64,000 bases of DNA from an uncultured Acidimicrobiales bacterium (GCA_938015295.1 CALLQB010000007.1:37376-101375); one strand, 5' to 3'. Shown: positions 43,084 to 53,029, numbered from the stretch's first letter. Notes: generated by a model from the sequence alone, not told the origin. Translations and numbers: made by a program.

Positions 43084-44332
43084 CGAAACCGAGTGCGTTG
43101 AGCATCGGCCGCAACTTGGTCACCGTTTCGTCGAGTTCGGTTTGAGGCTCGGATCCCTCGACGATGCCGCAACCGGCAAAGAGATGCACCGACGAGGAGT
43201 CGACAAGGCCCGAACGTAGCGCCACCCGAAACTCGGCGTTGCCCGACAGGTCGACCCAACCGACCGGTCCGGCGTACCAGCCACGGTCGATGCCTTCGTT
43301 TTCGTCAATCCATGACACGGCGGTCTTGTTCGAGCCAGCAACTGCAGGAGTTGGGTGCAGGCTGCCAACGATCTCAACCGCATCGAGGTCGTGGCCTGGG
43401 TCGACAACAGAGATGGGGGTGTACAGGTGCTGAATGCTTCGGAGTTGCAACACTTCGGGTTGTGACGGCACAGCAACTTCGAGGCCGAGCGACCCCAGCC
43501 CGCTGGTAATGGCATCGACAACGTAGGCGTGTTCGGCGCGTTCTTTCGGGCTACGGAACAGATCGATTGCCAGCTGCACGTCGGCATCATGATCGACACC
43601 ACGCGGTTTGGATCCGGCAAGCGCAGCTGTGGTGACGCCGTCAGCCGATACCCGAAGTAGCTGTTCGGGTGAAGCGCCGACAAAGACCTCGTCGCCCGAT
43701 GCGATGCCGAAGGTGGCACAGTCGGGGAAATTTTCGCGGAGGCGAGCGAGTACGAGCCCGATATCAACCTTCGCTTCGAACGAAAGGACTCTGGCGCTTA
43801 CGACTTTGTCAAAGAGCCCTGCGGTGATCGCCGCAAGGCTTCGATCGACCAGATCAAGGTACGCCGGGCATTCGGCGATGGGGAGCTCGCCAGGAAGTTG
43901 GTGGGTTGCGGCCGCTCGGGGCGTTGTATCGATTCGTGCTGTGAGGTCGACCTCGCCCACCGTGATCGCACGAACTCCATGCCGGTCAGCGATGACCAAA
44001 ATTTCAGGAAGGATGAGCCGGCCGGCGCCGAAGGCATCCCATGGCGGACTGTGCGGCGAGGTCTGTTCGGTAAACGCGAATCCGCCGACCAGACGAGGCA
44101 TGTCGTAAGTCGCTAGGTGCGAGCTGTCGATTTCGGCAAAGAGTTCGCGTCGCACTTTGGCGAGTGCAGAGAAACGGTCTCCGCCTTCGGCCTCGATGAT
44201 TCTCGCGGCACCAATGGCTGCGAAACACAGCCCCTCGTCAGGCTGAGCCCAGAACATGCGGTGCTCATCAGTGGAGTTTGCGAACACATCGAGTGGGTCG
44301 ACGTCGAGCGGCAGTTGGTGCACCGAGATCAT
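43076..44332 (-). CDS. menF: Isochorismate synthase
   Basis: 418 residues. Chorismate-utilising fold marks: KVVSARVLSFEAKVDIG, CATFGIASGDEVFVGASPEQ, AALAGSKPRGVDHDADVQLA, SPKERAEHAYVVDAI, TPISVVDPGHDLDAVEIV, and GSLHPTPAVAGSNK. It converts chorismate to isochorismate, the entry to menaquinone. The start overlaps the merR stop by ATGA. Position in the men operon favours MenF over a siderophore EntC. Confidence 0.93.
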   Translation of the reverse strand: MISVHQLPLDVDPLDVFANSTDEHRMFWAQPDEGLCFAAIGAARIIEAEGGDRFSALAKVRRELFAEIDSSHLATYDMPRLVGGFAFTEQTSPHSPPWDAFGAGRLILPEILVIADRHGVRAITVGEVDLTARIDTTPRAAATHQLPGELPIAECPAYLDLVDRSLAAITAGLFDKVVSARVLSFEAKVDIGLVLARLRENFPDCATFGIASGDEVFVGASPEQLLRVSADGVTTAALAGSKPRGVDHDADVQLAIDLFRSPKERAEHAYVVDAITSGLGSLGLEVAVPSQPEVLQLRSIQHLYTPISVVDPGHDLDAVEIVGSLHPTPAVAGSNKTAVSWIDENEGIDRGWYAGPVGWVDLSGNAEFRVALRSGLVDSSSVHLFAGCGIVEGSEPQTELDETVTKLRPMLNALGFGG

Positions 44333-45009
44333 GACTGCTCGAGCTCGGTTTGTTGTGTTGCCCGCTCGACAGCCTTGCTCACGAGAGTGTTGCGGAAGTG
44401 CTGAGCGACAAGCGACGAGACGGCGGGAACGAGTTCGCTCACCTCGTCGGCTAGTTGGTCGCTATCGGTATCGGCACCCGAAATGAACAACTCGATGGCG
44501 TCGTCGACAAGGGCCTCAACGTGCTGCGCGTGGCGAATCGCGAGCTTGGCGAGTTCGCCGAACGGCACGCCGGCGTCAATAAGCGATGACGCCGCTTGCA
44601 ACATGGTGATGCTGCTGGCGTCGAACTCGGTTGCGTCGGGCGAACCGAGAAGGCCAGCGGCAATGGCGAGGTCGACCGGCCCGGCGGGAAGCCCGGTCTC
44701 TCGGATGAGGTCGTCGCGGCTGACCCTGCGAGCGCTTCGTTGGCTTTCAAGTTCGGCGAGAAGGACTTCGGCTGACCCTGCGTGTAGATCGGCAATCTGC
44801 GAAAGCGTGAACCCGTCGTCAGCCAATCGCTTTATCTCGGCGAGTCGTTCGACGTGCGCCTGGCCGTACCACCCAATGCGACCTTCCTTGACCGGGTGAT
44901 CGAGAAGGCCCTGTTTCTGGTAGTACCGGATGGTGTCGACCGATACCCCGGTTGCAGACGCGAGCTCATCGACTCGGAATCGTTGCGAGATCGACGCAGT
45001 TGGGGCCAC
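44329..45009 (-). CDS. MerR-family transcriptional regulator, first gene of the men operon
   Basis: 226 residues from a GTG at 45009. The winged HTH is typical (FRVDELASATGVSVDTIRYY, QKQGLLDHPVKEGRIGWYG, HVERLAEIKRLADDGFTLSQ). The C-terminal part (about 95-226) is all-helical with no Cys cluster, so it is not a metal sensor of the classic kind. It overlaps menF by ATGA, so regulator and isochorismate synthase are translated together. A 35-bp dyad lies 10 bp upstream of its start and is probably its own operator. Effector unknown. Confidence 0.88.
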   Translation of the reverse strand: MAPTASISQRFRVDELASATGVSVDTIRYYQKQGLLDHPVKEGRIGWYGQAHVERLAEIKRLADDGFTLSQIADLHAGSAEVLLAELESQRSARRVSRDDLIRETGLPAGPVDLAIAAGLLGSPDATEFDASSITMLQAASSLIDAGVPFGELAKLAIRHAQHVEALVDDAIELFISGADTDSDQLADEVSELVPAVSSLVAQHFRNTLVSKAVERATQQTELEQS

Positions 45010-45018
45010 GTCTTCATT

Positions 45019-45053
45019 GTAAGAGTTTCTACTCCAAGAGTAAAGACTCTTAC
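45019..45053. promoter_or_regulatory. 35-bp nested dyad upstream of merR-menFDHC, putative MerR operator
   Basis: gtaagagt (45019-45026) and actcttac (45046-45053) are perfect outer arms, and actc-caa-gagt (45031-45041) is an inner palindrome with the same centre at 45036. The two 16-bp halves match at 14 of 16 positions. It occupies most of the 57-bp gap between merR and the ROK gene end. MerR regulators bind such dyads between -35 and -10. Confidence 0.8.
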
Positions 45054-45066
45054 GGTATGACGCGTG

Positions 45067-46266
45067 TCACGAGGTCCGCCAGCGCACTGGGTCGGGAAGC
45101 ATTCGATCGAAAGCCAGCTCAGCAGCGCCGAGCAACGCAGCATCCGCACCCAAACTCGATGGCACAACCAGCACCTTACGAAGAGGTTCGAGAACCCGCG
45201 TGGCCAGGCGATCGACAACGACATCGCCGACAAACTCGAAGGCCTCTCGATACATGCCGCCGAGAACCACCATCTGCGGGTTCATCACGTTGACGAGTCC
45301 CGCCAGGCCAAAACCTATCCAACCCGCTGTTTCGCGAAAGACCTCACTGGCTGTCGCATCACCTTCCCGAGCGAGCTCGATCAAGCGACCAACTTCGACA
45401 CGTCCGCCATCACTGTCCATTCCGGCGCGACGCAACAACGCCCGCTCGCCCACCTCGGTCTCCCAACAACCAATGGCACCGCATGCGCAGGTTCTGCCTG
45501 CGGGGTTCACCGGAATGTGGCCAACTTCGCCCGCAAATCCCCCATGGCCGACCACGGGGCCACCCGCACTCACCACGGCGCCACCAATGCCAACCTCAGC
45601 CGAAATGTAGATGAGGTCACCGAAGCCCTTGGCGACTCCACGTCGCGCCTCAGCCAATGCCGCCAATTGGGCCTCGTTGCCGACGTCGATGGAGCGCAGG
45701 TCCGCAAACTCCGCTGCGAGCAGCTCCGCAAGAGCGACATCGACCCAACCGAGGTTTGGCGCTACTGCGACTTCGCCACCGCGCCTCACGAGACCAGCGA
45801 CAGCAACGCCTGCGCCAATAATCTCCGGCGACCCGGCCTCGACCACACAGCGCTGGGCCATGCCGGCTAGGTCGCGAACAGTATCGACGGCAGAAACCTG
45901 TTCGCGCGACCGCGCGATTCGATGTTCGCTCAGCACCTGACAACCAAGGCCAACCACGGCCACAGCCATCGAGTCGACAAGAATTTCAAATGCCAAAACT
46001 GCCGGACCGCTGGCACCATCATGAAAGTCGACCACGGGCGACGGCCGCCCCCGACTTCCGTTGGGTTCAGAAGGCAATTCGCGAACCAGCCCGACCGCTT
46101 CGAGTTCGCCGACCAACGCTCCAACGGCGCTTCGAGTCAGCCCGGTGACCTCGCCAAGCGCCGAGCGTGTGGTGGCTCCCTCAAGGTGTAGGTGGGTGAG
46201 AATTTGCGAAAGGTTTCGCGTGCGAACGGTGGCGCTGCGGAGCCCGTTGCCGACTTGTTGCACCAC
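45067..46266 (-). CDS. ROK-family transcriptional repressor (XylR type)
   Basis: 399 residues from the GTG at 46266, which has GGGAGGA at the right distance; a longer frame reaches 46317 and would enter the operator region. An N-terminal winged helix ([20 protein letters not shown], then [16 protein letters not shown]) is followed by a ROK domain with [39 protein letters not shown] and [17 protein letters not shown] (the CxCGxxGCxE zinc motif). It is divergent from xylA-xylB and shares with them a perfect 33-bp dyad, so it should repress the xylose genes and itself until sugar binds. Confidence 0.9.
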   Translation of the reverse strand: MVQQVGNGLRSATVRTRNLSQILTHLHLEGATTRSALGEVTGLTRSAVGALVGELEAVGLVRELPSEPNGSRGRPSPVVDFHDGASGPAVLAFEILVDSMAVAVVGLGCQVLSEHRIARSREQVSAVDTVRDLAGMAQRCVVEAGSPEIIGAGVAVAGLVRRGGEVAVAPNLGWVDVALAELLAAEFADLRSIDVGNEAQLAALAEARRGVAKGFGDLIYISAEVGIGGAVVSAGGPVVGHGGFAGEVGHIPVNPAGRTCACGAIGCWETEVGERALLRRAGMDSDGGRVEVGRLIELAREGDATASEVFRETAGWIGFGLAGLVNVMNPQMVVLGGMYREAFEFVGDVVVDRLATRVLEPLRKVLVVPSSLGADAALLGAAELAFDRMLPDPVRWRTS

Positions 46267-46319
46267 GAAAGCATTCCTCCCTGTTCTCCTGAATTTCGAC
46301 CACCGATGCATGTACATCT

Positions 46320-46352
46320 GCGGTATTTGTTCTAGTCTAGAACAAATACCGC
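46320..46352. promoter_or_regulatory. 33-bp perfect dyad between ROK repressor and xylA
   Basis: gcggtatttgttctag (46320-46335) and ctagaacaaataccgc (46337-46352) are exact reverse complements around one central t. The site lies 20 bp before the xylA start and 53 bp before the ROK start, in the shared control region. It is the expected operator of the adjacent ROK repressor. Confidence 0.92.
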
Positions 46353-46372
46353 GAAATCAAGGGGAACATGCC

Positions 46373-47704
46373 ATGTCCGGCGAATTTTTTGTTGACGTAC
46401 CTGCCATCGGCTACGAAGGCCCTGAGTCCGACAACCCGCTGGCGTTTCGCTGGTACGACAAAGACCGCGTCGTTCTGGGCAAACGCATGGAAGACCACCT
46501 TCGCTTCGGCGTCTGCTACTGGCACTCGTTCAATTGGAATGGCAGCGACATCTTCGGCGCGGGTACGTTCGACCGGCCCTGGCTCGCTGCCGACGGCGAC
46601 CCAATGGCCCACGCCGCCACCAAGATGGAAGCGGCCTTCGAGTTCTTCGAAAAGCTCGGCGCACCCTTCTTTTCGTTTCACGACCGCGACATCGCGCCCG
46701 AAGGCGACACCTTCGCCGAGAGTTGCGCAAACCTCGACGCCATGGTCGAGCAAGCCGAAACGCATATGGCCCGCACCGGGATGAAACTTCTCTGGGGAAC
46801 TGCCCAGGCGTTCTTTCAACCACGGTATGCAGCAGGCGCAGCGACCAACCCCAACCCCGATGTTTTCGCCCACGCCGCCGCGCAAGTCAAACACTGCATG
46901 GATGCCACCCACCGACTCGGCGGAGCCAACTACGTCCTTTGGGGCGGCCGCGAAGGCTACGAGACTCTTCTCAACACCGATATGGCCCACGAACTCGATC
47001 AGCTCGGCCGGTTCCTCACTATGGTCGTGCAGTACAAACACGACATCGGGTTCGACGGCACCATCCTCATCGAACCAAAGCCACAAGAGCCGACCAAACA
47101 TCAGTACGACTACGACAGCGCAACGGTCTACGGCTTCCTGCAGCGCTACGGTCTCGAAAATGACATCAAGGTAAACATCGAGGTCAACCACGCAACGCTC
47201 GGCGGCCATGACTTCAACCACGAACTCGCCACGGCGGTCGGCAGCGGTATCTTTGGCAGTGTCGACGCCAACCGCGGCGACGATCGTCTTGGATGGGACA
47301 CCGACCAGTTCCCCAACAGCGTCGAACAGATGAGTCTGGCGATCTACGAGATTCTCAAAGGCGGCGGCTTTACCACCGGTGGGTTCATGTTCGACACCAA
47401 GCTCCGGCGCCAAAGCCTCAGCCGCGACGACCTGTTTCACGGCCACGTCGGCGCAATGGACGTCATGGCCAAGTCACTCTTGGTCGCGGCGAAACTTCTT
47501 GAGGATGGCGAACTCGACGCGCTCGTCGAAGACCGGTACGCCGGCTGGAACACCGACCGGGGTCAGAAGATTCTCGCTGGCGAAATCAGCCTTGCCGATC
47601 TTCATGCCGACGTGCTCGCCAACAACATCGACCCGGCGCCGGTTAGCGGTCGCCAGGAGATGATCGAGAACCTCATCAACCGCACGATTGAGCGGGCGGT
47701 CTAG
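46373..47704 (+). CDS. xylA: Xylose isomerase (class II)
   Basis: 443 residues from the ATG at 46373 (AAGGGGA upstream). [17 protein letters not shown] (catalytic His/Asp), [37 protein letters not shown] (metal Glu) and [20 protein letters not shown] (metal Asp cluster) are those of class II xylose isomerases, and the length fits. It converts D-xylose to D-xylulose. xylB starts four bases later. Control by the dyad upstream. Confidence 0.96.
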   Translation: MSGEFFVDVPAIGYEGPESDNPLAFRWYDKDRVVLGKRMEDHLRFGVCYWHSFNWNGSDIFGAGTFDRPWLAADGDPMAHAATKMEAAFEFFEKLGAPFFSFHDRDIAPEGDTFAESCANLDAMVEQAETHMARTGMKLLWGTAQAFFQPRYAAGAATNPNPDVFAHAAAQVKHCMDATHRLGGANYVLWGGREGYETLLNTDMAHELDQLGRFLTMVVQYKHDIGFDGTILIEPKPQEPTKHQYDYDSATVYGFLQRYGLENDIKVNIEVNHATLGGHDFNHELATAVGSGIFGSVDANRGDDRLGWDTDQFPNSVEQMSLAIYEILKGGGFTTGGFMFDTKLRRQSLSRDDLFHGHVGAMDVMAKSLLVAAKLLEDGELDALVEDRYAGWNTDRGQKILAGEISLADLHADVLANNIDPAPVSGRQEMIENLINRTIERAV

Positions 47705-47708
47705 CCCA

Positions 47709-49160
47709 ATGGCGATCGTGCTCGGTGTCGACTCGTCAACCGGTTCAACCAAAGTTGAAGCCCGCGACCTCGTCTCTGGGCAGGTCGTCGGGCAGGCAAC
47801 CGCGCCCCATCCGCCCACTACCCCACCGGTAAGCGAGCAAGATCCAACAGCATGGTGGGATGCACTCGTGCTGGCCTGCGGTCAACTTGACGAGCAGGTT
47901 CGCTCCGACGTGGTTGCGATGAGCGTGGCCGGCCAGCAACACGGCCTAGTACTTCTCGACGCCGACAACAAGGCGGTGCGGCCAGCAAAGCTCTGGAACG
48001 ACACCGAGTCAGCGCCCCAAGCGCAGCAATTGGTCGATGCGGTCGGCGCGGCGAGTTGGGCCAATGCGGTTGGTTCTGTTCCGGTCGCTGCGTTTACCAT
48101 CTCGAAACTCCGGTGGGTTGCCGAACACGAGCCTGCCGCTCTCGAGCGGGCTACCCGCGTGATGTTGCCGCACGACTATCTCACCTGGCGCCTTACCGGA
48201 AACCACGTCACCGACCGTGGCGATGCCTCGGGCACCGGCTGGTTCGACGCCACCACCAACTCCTGCAACGCCGATCTGTTGCGTTTGGCAGGTGTCGATA
48301 CCGATTCGTGGATCGATCGCCTACCGACCGTTCTTGGCCCAACCGACACGGCCGGGCAGCTCACCACCAGCGCGGCGACATCGCTCGGACTACCCGCAAC
48401 CGTGAAGGTCGGACCAGGCACGGGCGACAACATGGGAGCGGCCCTCGGGTTGGGACTTCAGGCCGGCGACCTCGTCGTCTCTCTCGGCACGTCAGGAGTC
48501 GCCTACGCGGTATCGGCCACCCCGACGCACGACGCATCGGGTTCGGTTGCCGGCTTTGCCGATGCCACTGGCGCCTACCTGCCGCTGGTCTGCACGCTCA
48601 ACGCCACCAAGGTCACCGACACCGTCGCCCGGTGGCTCGGCACCGACGCACCGGGCCTTTCCGAGCTAGCACTCGCCGCCGAAACCGTCGGGCCCACGCT
48701 TGTCCCCTACTTCGACGGCGAACGAACACCGAACCTTCCAAACGCCACCGGTACCTTTGTCGGCCTCCGCAACGACACAACCCGAGAGCAATTGGCGCTC
48801 GCCGCCCACGACGGTGTGTTGTGCGGGCTACTCGACGGCGTGCAAGCCCTCGCCGACGCAGGGGTGAGCACCTCCGGAACGCTGCACCTCATCGGCGGCG
48901 GCTCGCGATCGGGCGCATACCGACAACGGTGCGCCGACCTGTGGGGCAAACCCATCGCGATCCCCCACACCGACGAAACCGTCGCCACCGGTGCCGCGGT
49001 GCAGGCAGCTGCAGTGCACGCCGCGCTCACCGAAAACGGGCCATCGATCGTCGACATCGGCCACGCCTGGAACCTCGGCGCCAGCGACCACATCGAACCG
49101 GCCCCCAACGTCGACGCAGCAGCCATCCGCCAGCGCTACACCCAAGCCGCCAACCGCTAA
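47709..49160 (+). CDS. xylB: Xylulokinase (FGGY family)
   Basis: 483 residues from the ATG at 47709. FGGY marks: VLGVDSSTGSTKVEARD, MSVAGQQHGLVLLDADN, LPHDYLTWRLTGNHVTDRGD, VGPGTGDNMGAALGLGLQAG, SLGTSGVAYAVSA, and LIGGGSRSGAYRQRCADLWG. It phosphorylates D-xylulose for the pentose phosphate pathway. Directly follows xylA. No xylose transporter is in the window. A strong palindrome at 49165 follows its stop. Confidence 0.95.
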   Translation: MAIVLGVDSSTGSTKVEARDLVSGQVVGQATAPHPPTTPPVSEQDPTAWWDALVLACGQLDEQVRSDVVAMSVAGQQHGLVLLDADNKAVRPAKLWNDTESAPQAQQLVDAVGAASWANAVGSVPVAAFTISKLRWVAEHEPAALERATRVMLPHDYLTWRLTGNHVTDRGDASGTGWFDATTNSCNADLLRLAGVDTDSWIDRLPTVLGPTDTAGQLTTSAATSLGLPATVKVGPGTGDNMGAALGLGLQAGDLVVSLGTSGVAYAVSATPTHDASGSVAGFADATGAYLPLVCTLNATKVTDTVARWLGTDAPGLSELALAAETVGPTLVPYFDGERTPNLPNATGTFVGLRNDTTREQLALAAHDGVLCGLLDGVQALADAGVSTSGTLHLIGGGSRSGAYRQRCADLWGKPIAIPHTDETVATGAAVQAAAVHAALTENGPSIVDIGHAWNLGASDHIEPAPNVDAAAIRQRYTQAANR

Positions 49161-49164
49161 ACAA

Positions 49165-49195
49165 AGGGGTCAGGCACTTAAAGTGCCTGACCCCT
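49165..49195. terminator. Perfect 15-bp-arm palindrome after xylB, possible terminator and repeat element
   Basis: aggggtcaggcactt (49165-49179) and aagtgcctgacccct (49181-49195) are exact reverse complements around one a, followed by aatttt and, a little later, gtttttt. It could act as a bidirectional terminator for xylB and the convergent acyl-CoA dehydrogenase. The same half-sequence, degraded, occurs at 461-480, so it belongs to a dispersed palindrome family. Confidence 0.75.
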
Positions 49196-49233
49196 AATTT
49201 TGCGCGTTTTTTGGGGTTGGGCCCCGAAGCGCT

Positions 49234-50499
49234 TTAGACGCTGTAGCGGGCGATTTCTGCCCGGCCTACGACCATGTGATGGACCTCGTCGGGACCATCG
49301 GCAAAGCGGAGGGTGCGCTGGTTGGCGTACATGCCAGCCAATGGTGTCCACTGCGAAATTCCGGTTGCGCCGTGCATCTGCATTGCCTGGTCGATGATGA
49401 TGCAGACCTTCTCGGGCACCATGGCCTTCACGGCGCTTACCCACACGCGAGCATCAGACATAGGCATGACGTCCATTGCCTTTGCTGCCTTGAGCACCAT
49501 CATTCGCATCGCTTCGATCTCGATACGGGCCCGGCTGATGATCTCGGTGTTCCCACCAAGCTTGACGAGCGGACGACCAAAGGCCTCGCGGGTAAGGCCG
49601 CGCGTGACCATAAGTTCGAGCGCCTTCTCGGCAGCACCGATGGAGCGCATGCAGTGATGGATACGACCCGGGCCAAGACGAAGCTGCGAAATCTCGAAGC
49701 CTCGACCCTCGCCAAGAAGCATGTTCTCTTTCGGCACCCGAACGTCGTTGAACTTCAGGTGCATATGACCGTGCGGCGCATCGTCGTGACCAAACACGTG
49801 CATCGGGCCAACAATCTCGACGCCAGGAGTATCCATCGGCACAAGAATTTGTGACTGCTGAAGATGTGGCGCAGCATCGGGGTTGGTGCGAACCATGACA
49901 ATCATGATCTTGCATCGTGGGTCGCCGGCACCCGAGATGTAGTACTTCTGCCCGTTGAGAAGGTACTCCTCGCCGTCGAGGGTCGCGGTCATGCGAACGT
50001 TCTTCGCATCTGAAGACGCAACATCGGGTTCGGTCATCGCGAACGCCGAGCGGATCTCACCAGCAAGAAGCGGCTTGAGCCACTGCTCTTTTTGTTCTGG
50101 AGTTCCGACGCGTTCGAGAACCTCCATGTTGCCGGTGTCGGGTGCGCTGCAGTTGAGCGATTCGGAAGCAAGCGGGTACTTACCCAACTCGGCTGCAATG
50201 TAGGCGTAGTCGAGGTTCTTGAGACCTTCGCCAGATTCGGCATCGGGAAGGAAAAAGTTCCACAACCCTTGCTCTTTTGCCTTGTTCTTTGCTCCGTCGA
50301 GAAGTTCGAGCTGGCCGGGTGCATATGACCACCGGTCGGCGCGGCCCTCACCAAGTTGGAAGAACTCCTCCTGGATTGGTTCGACTTCCTCGGCGATGAA
50401 CTTCTTCACCTTGTCGAGGAGCGGTTGGGCTTCTTTAGACATCGCGAGGTTGTACATCTCGCCACCCAAGTCGTCTGTATTCAATGGGTTAGCAGCCAT
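49234..50499 (-). CDS. Acyl-CoA dehydrogenase (ACAD10/11-like)
   Basis: 421 residues. FAMTEPDVASSDAKNVRMTA (flavin strand), YLLNGQKYYISGAGDPRCKI, RLGPGRIHHCMRSIGAAEKA, REAFGRPLVKLGGNTEIISR and the C-terminal QMHGATGISQWTPLAGMYAN with RFADGPDEVHHMVVGRAEIA are those of the family close to ACAD10/ACAD11. It oxidises acyl-CoA (possibly long or branched chain) and passes electrons to ETF. It faces away from an acyl-CoA ligase gene, which may serve the same fatty acid. Confidence 0.92.
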   Translation of the reverse strand: MAANPLNTDDLGGEMYNLAMSKEAQPLLDKVKKFIAEEVEPIQEEFFQLGEGRADRWSYAPGQLELLDGAKNKAKEQGLWNFFLPDAESGEGLKNLDYAYIAAELGKYPLASESLNCSAPDTGNMEVLERVGTPEQKEQWLKPLLAGEIRSAFAMTEPDVASSDAKNVRMTATLDGEEYLLNGQKYYISGAGDPRCKIMIVMVRTNPDAAPHLQQSQILVPMDTPGVEIVGPMHVFGHDDAPHGHMHLKFNDVRVPKENMLLGEGRGFEISQLRLGPGRIHHCMRSIGAAEKALELMVTRGLTREAFGRPLVKLGGNTEIISRARIEIEAMRMMVLKAAKAMDVMPMSDARVWVSAVKAMVPEKVCIIIDQAMQMHGATGISQWTPLAGMYANQRTLRFADGPDEVHHMVVGRAEIARYSV

Positions 50500-50602
50500 T
50501 TCGCTCTCCTCAGCTGTTCAGTTGTTGTCTGTGAAGCTACCTTCGCGGGACGCCACGTACTGAATCGGTGTGGCAGGTATCTGCAAACTCTTGGGGGACA
50601 AG

Positions 50603-52327
50603 ATGGTCGATACGTACTTTCGCGAGGCATGGAGCAATCTCACCCGCTCGGGAGCGCCCTATGAGTGGTCGGTCGTCGACATCGGCGGCAACCCCACAAG
50701 GGCCTACAACAATGCACCGGCAACGCTGCGCGACGTGTGGCGTGGAGCAGTTGCGGCTTTCGGCGACCGCGAGTATCTCGTCTACGGAGATGAGCGCCGC
50801 ACCTACGCCGAGGTGCAAGACGATGTGCAGGCATTGATGAACTATCTGCACGGTGCAGGCGTTGGCCACGGCCACCGGGTGGCCATAGCAATGCGCAACT
50901 ATCCCGAATGGATCATCGCCTACTGGGCAACGGTGTCGCTGGGCGCTGTGGTTGTGGGCATGAACGCCTGGTGGACAGCGCACGAACTGAAGTACGGGCT
51001 CGAAGACTCGTCGCCCAAGATACTCATCGTCGATACCGAACGGCTCGAACGGGTACGCCCGTTTCTCGACGAGGTCAAGGCGGCTGGTCTGCAGCGAGTT
51101 GTTGCTGTGCGCCATGAGGGCGAGACCGCGCCCGATGGCATCGGTTGGTCCGAAGCCATCGCCGAAGGTGCGAGTTCGCCCGCGTGCCCTGAGGCCAACA
51201 TCGCTACCGACGATGATCTCTGCATTTTTTACACGTCGGGCACCACGGGCTTCCCCAAGGGTGCGGTGATGACCCACCGGGGCGCATCGACCAACCTGTT
51301 GAATTTGGCGTTCTGGCCTGCGATGGCCGGCGAGGCTCGCAAACTCGAGGTGATCGCCGCTGGCGAGTCGCCGAGGCCAGCCGCACCGCCCGCACCGATG
51401 GTCACGCTGCTGGCCGTGCCGCTCTTTCACGTCACCGGCTGCAACTGCTCGATGCTTCCCACCACCGCCGCTGGCGGCACCTTTATCTTGATGTACAAGT
51501 GGAATCCCGGCGAGGCGCTTCGGTGCATCGAAGCTGAGGGCGTCACAAACTTCACTGGGGTGCCGGTGATGTCGCGAGAACTCATCGAGTCGCCGGCGTT
51601 CACCGATCACGACGTTTCGACGCTCACCGGCCTCGGAGGCGGCGGTGCTCCGGTGCAGCCCGACCTGGTCACAAAGATAGAAAAGGGTCTGTCGAAGAGT
51701 GCGCCAAGCACCGGGTATGGGCTCACCGAGACCAACGGCGTCATCACCGTCAACAGCGGCCGGTTCTTCGTCGCGAAACCGACCACCGTTGGCCCTGCTC
51801 TACCGGTGATGGAGGCACGCATCGTTGATGAGACGGGCACCGACCTCCCTCCTGGCGAACTGGGCGAACTGTGGGTGCGGGGCGCGAATAACGTCCGCGG
51901 GTACTACAACCGACCCGAAGCTACGGCCGAAGCATTCACCGACGGCTGGTTCCATACCGGCGACATCGCATTCATCGACGAAGACGAATTCATCACCATC
52001 GCCGACCGGGCGAAGGACATGGTGCTGCGCGGCGGCGAGAACATTTATTGTGCCGAGGTCGAAGCGGCGATCTTCAGCCACGACGGCGTGCGCGAATGTG
52101 CAGTTTTTGCGGTGCCTGACGACCGCCTCGGCGAGGTGCCGGGTGTAGCCATTGTCCTTAAAGACGGCGTCGACCTGACGTCTGATCAGATACAGACCTA
52201 CACCGCGGAACGCATAGCGAAGTTCAAAGTTCCTGAGCGGGTCTGGTTCCTCGACGAACAACTGCCTCGCAACGCCAATGGCAAGTTCCTTAAACGAGAA
52301 CTCAGAGAACAACTCCTGGGCTCCTAG
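50603..52327 (+). CDS. Acyl-CoA ligase (AMP-binding, fatty-acid type)
   Basis: 574 residues from the ATG at 50603 (ggggga upstream); a frame opening at 50570 is less likely. CIFYTSGTTGFPKGAVMTHR (P-loop), STGYGLTETNGVITVNSG, GWFHTGDIAFIDEDEFITIA and PRNANGKFLKRELRE (late Lys) are intact. It activates a carboxylic acid to acyl-CoA via an acyl adenylate. Divergent from the acyl-CoA dehydrogenase. Chain preference is not readable. Confidence 0.9.
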   Translation: MVDTYFREAWSNLTRSGAPYEWSVVDIGGNPTRAYNNAPATLRDVWRGAVAAFGDREYLVYGDERRTYAEVQDDVQALMNYLHGAGVGHGHRVAIAMRNYPEWIIAYWATVSLGAVVVGMNAWWTAHELKYGLEDSSPKILIVDTERLERVRPFLDEVKAAGLQRVVAVRHEGETAPDGIGWSEAIAEGASSPACPEANIATDDDLCIFYTSGTTGFPKGAVMTHRGASTNLLNLAFWPAMAGEARKLEVIAAGESPRPAAPPAPMVTLLAVPLFHVTGCNCSMLPTTAAGGTFILMYKWNPGEALRCIEAEGVTNFTGVPVMSRELIESPAFTDHDVSTLTGLGGGGAPVQPDLVTKIEKGLSKSAPSTGYGLTETNGVITVNSGRFFVAKPTTVGPALPVMEARIVDETGTDLPPGELGELWVRGANNVRGYYNRPEATAEAFTDGWFHTGDIAFIDEDEFITIADRAKDMVLRGGENIYCAEVEAAIFSHDGVRECAVFAVPDDRLGEVPGVAIVLKDGVDLTSDQIQTYTAERIAKFKVPERVWFLDEQLPRNANGKFLKRELREQLLGS

Positions 52328-52389
52328 CGCACCTTCCCTCCAGCGCTTGGTGACCGGGCAGGCCTCGATCGGGGCGTTACCGTGAACCT

Positions 52390-53025
52390 GTGGATCTCAA
52401 CGCGCTCACTGAACAAGAGTGGGAAGAACTCTTCGGCGAACCCGATGATCACGACGGTGAGGCGGCACGACGCAAGGCTCCTCTGTGGGGAAAGCTGGTT
52501 GTCGCTATTGTCGCTGCCGCTATGGTGCTGAGTGCTGTTCCCGGCCTGGTCACCTGGGTGCGCGATATCGGCGCAATCCGTGACCCCATCGATATTGTGG
52601 CGCACGCCGAGGGGTACGTCGCTTCGTCAGAGTTCGGTTGGCTGGTCTCCGAGGTGCAGATCGCTGCGCTTGGCGAACCAAACATTGCCGCGTTTGTCAT
52701 GCGCAACCCGGCCGATGGGGTGATCATTCTCGATGATCGGCCCTGGCAGCGAGGCGATCTCGACGAAACCATGGCGCACGAGATCGGCCACCTGCTCGAC
52801 TTCGCCGTATATCCGGGAGGTCAGGGGAATCTTCGTGGCGGGATCGGTTCAGAGGCGTGGGCCGAGTGCGCTGCGGTGAGCGCTGGCGAGCGCCGTCTTG
52901 ACGGCGAGGGCGACGACGACGAGTACCGCTGCCGACCAAGCGAGTTGGCGGTCTTCGAGGCAGAGATGGCGGCAGCCACCACGATCTGTCGGCCATGGGG
53001 CACGCCAGAATGCCGAGAGCGCTAG
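52390..53025 (+). CDS. Membrane-anchored HExxH zincin-like protein
   Basis: 211 residues from a GTG at 52390. One span (about 33-57, LWGKLVVAIVAAAMVLSAVP) anchors an extracytoplasmic domain with HEIGH at 130-134 and Glu159 in GSEAWAECAAVS as likely third zinc ligand. Two further Cys (in YRCRPSELA and TICRPWGTPECRE) may form disulfides. The spacing of HExxH and AE resembles the two HTH-zincin proteins at 5862-8449, but there is no HTH. Function unknown. Convergent with the photolyase gene. Confidence 0.7.
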   Translation: MDLNALTEQEWEELFGEPDDHDGEAARRKAPLWGKLVVAIVAAAMVLSAVPGLVTWVRDIGAIRDPIDIVAHAEGYVASSEFGWLVSEVQIAALGEPNIAAFVMRNPADGVIILDDRPWQRGDLDETMAHEIGHLLDFAVYPGGQGNLRGGIGSEAWAECAAVSAGERRLDGEGDDDEYRCRPSELAVFEAEMAAATTICRPWGTPECRER

Positions 53026-53029
53026 AAAG

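Noticed and set aside
46337..47446. A 369-codon open frame antisense to xylA
   Set aside because: xylA motifs are unambiguous; the antisense frame also covers the operator.
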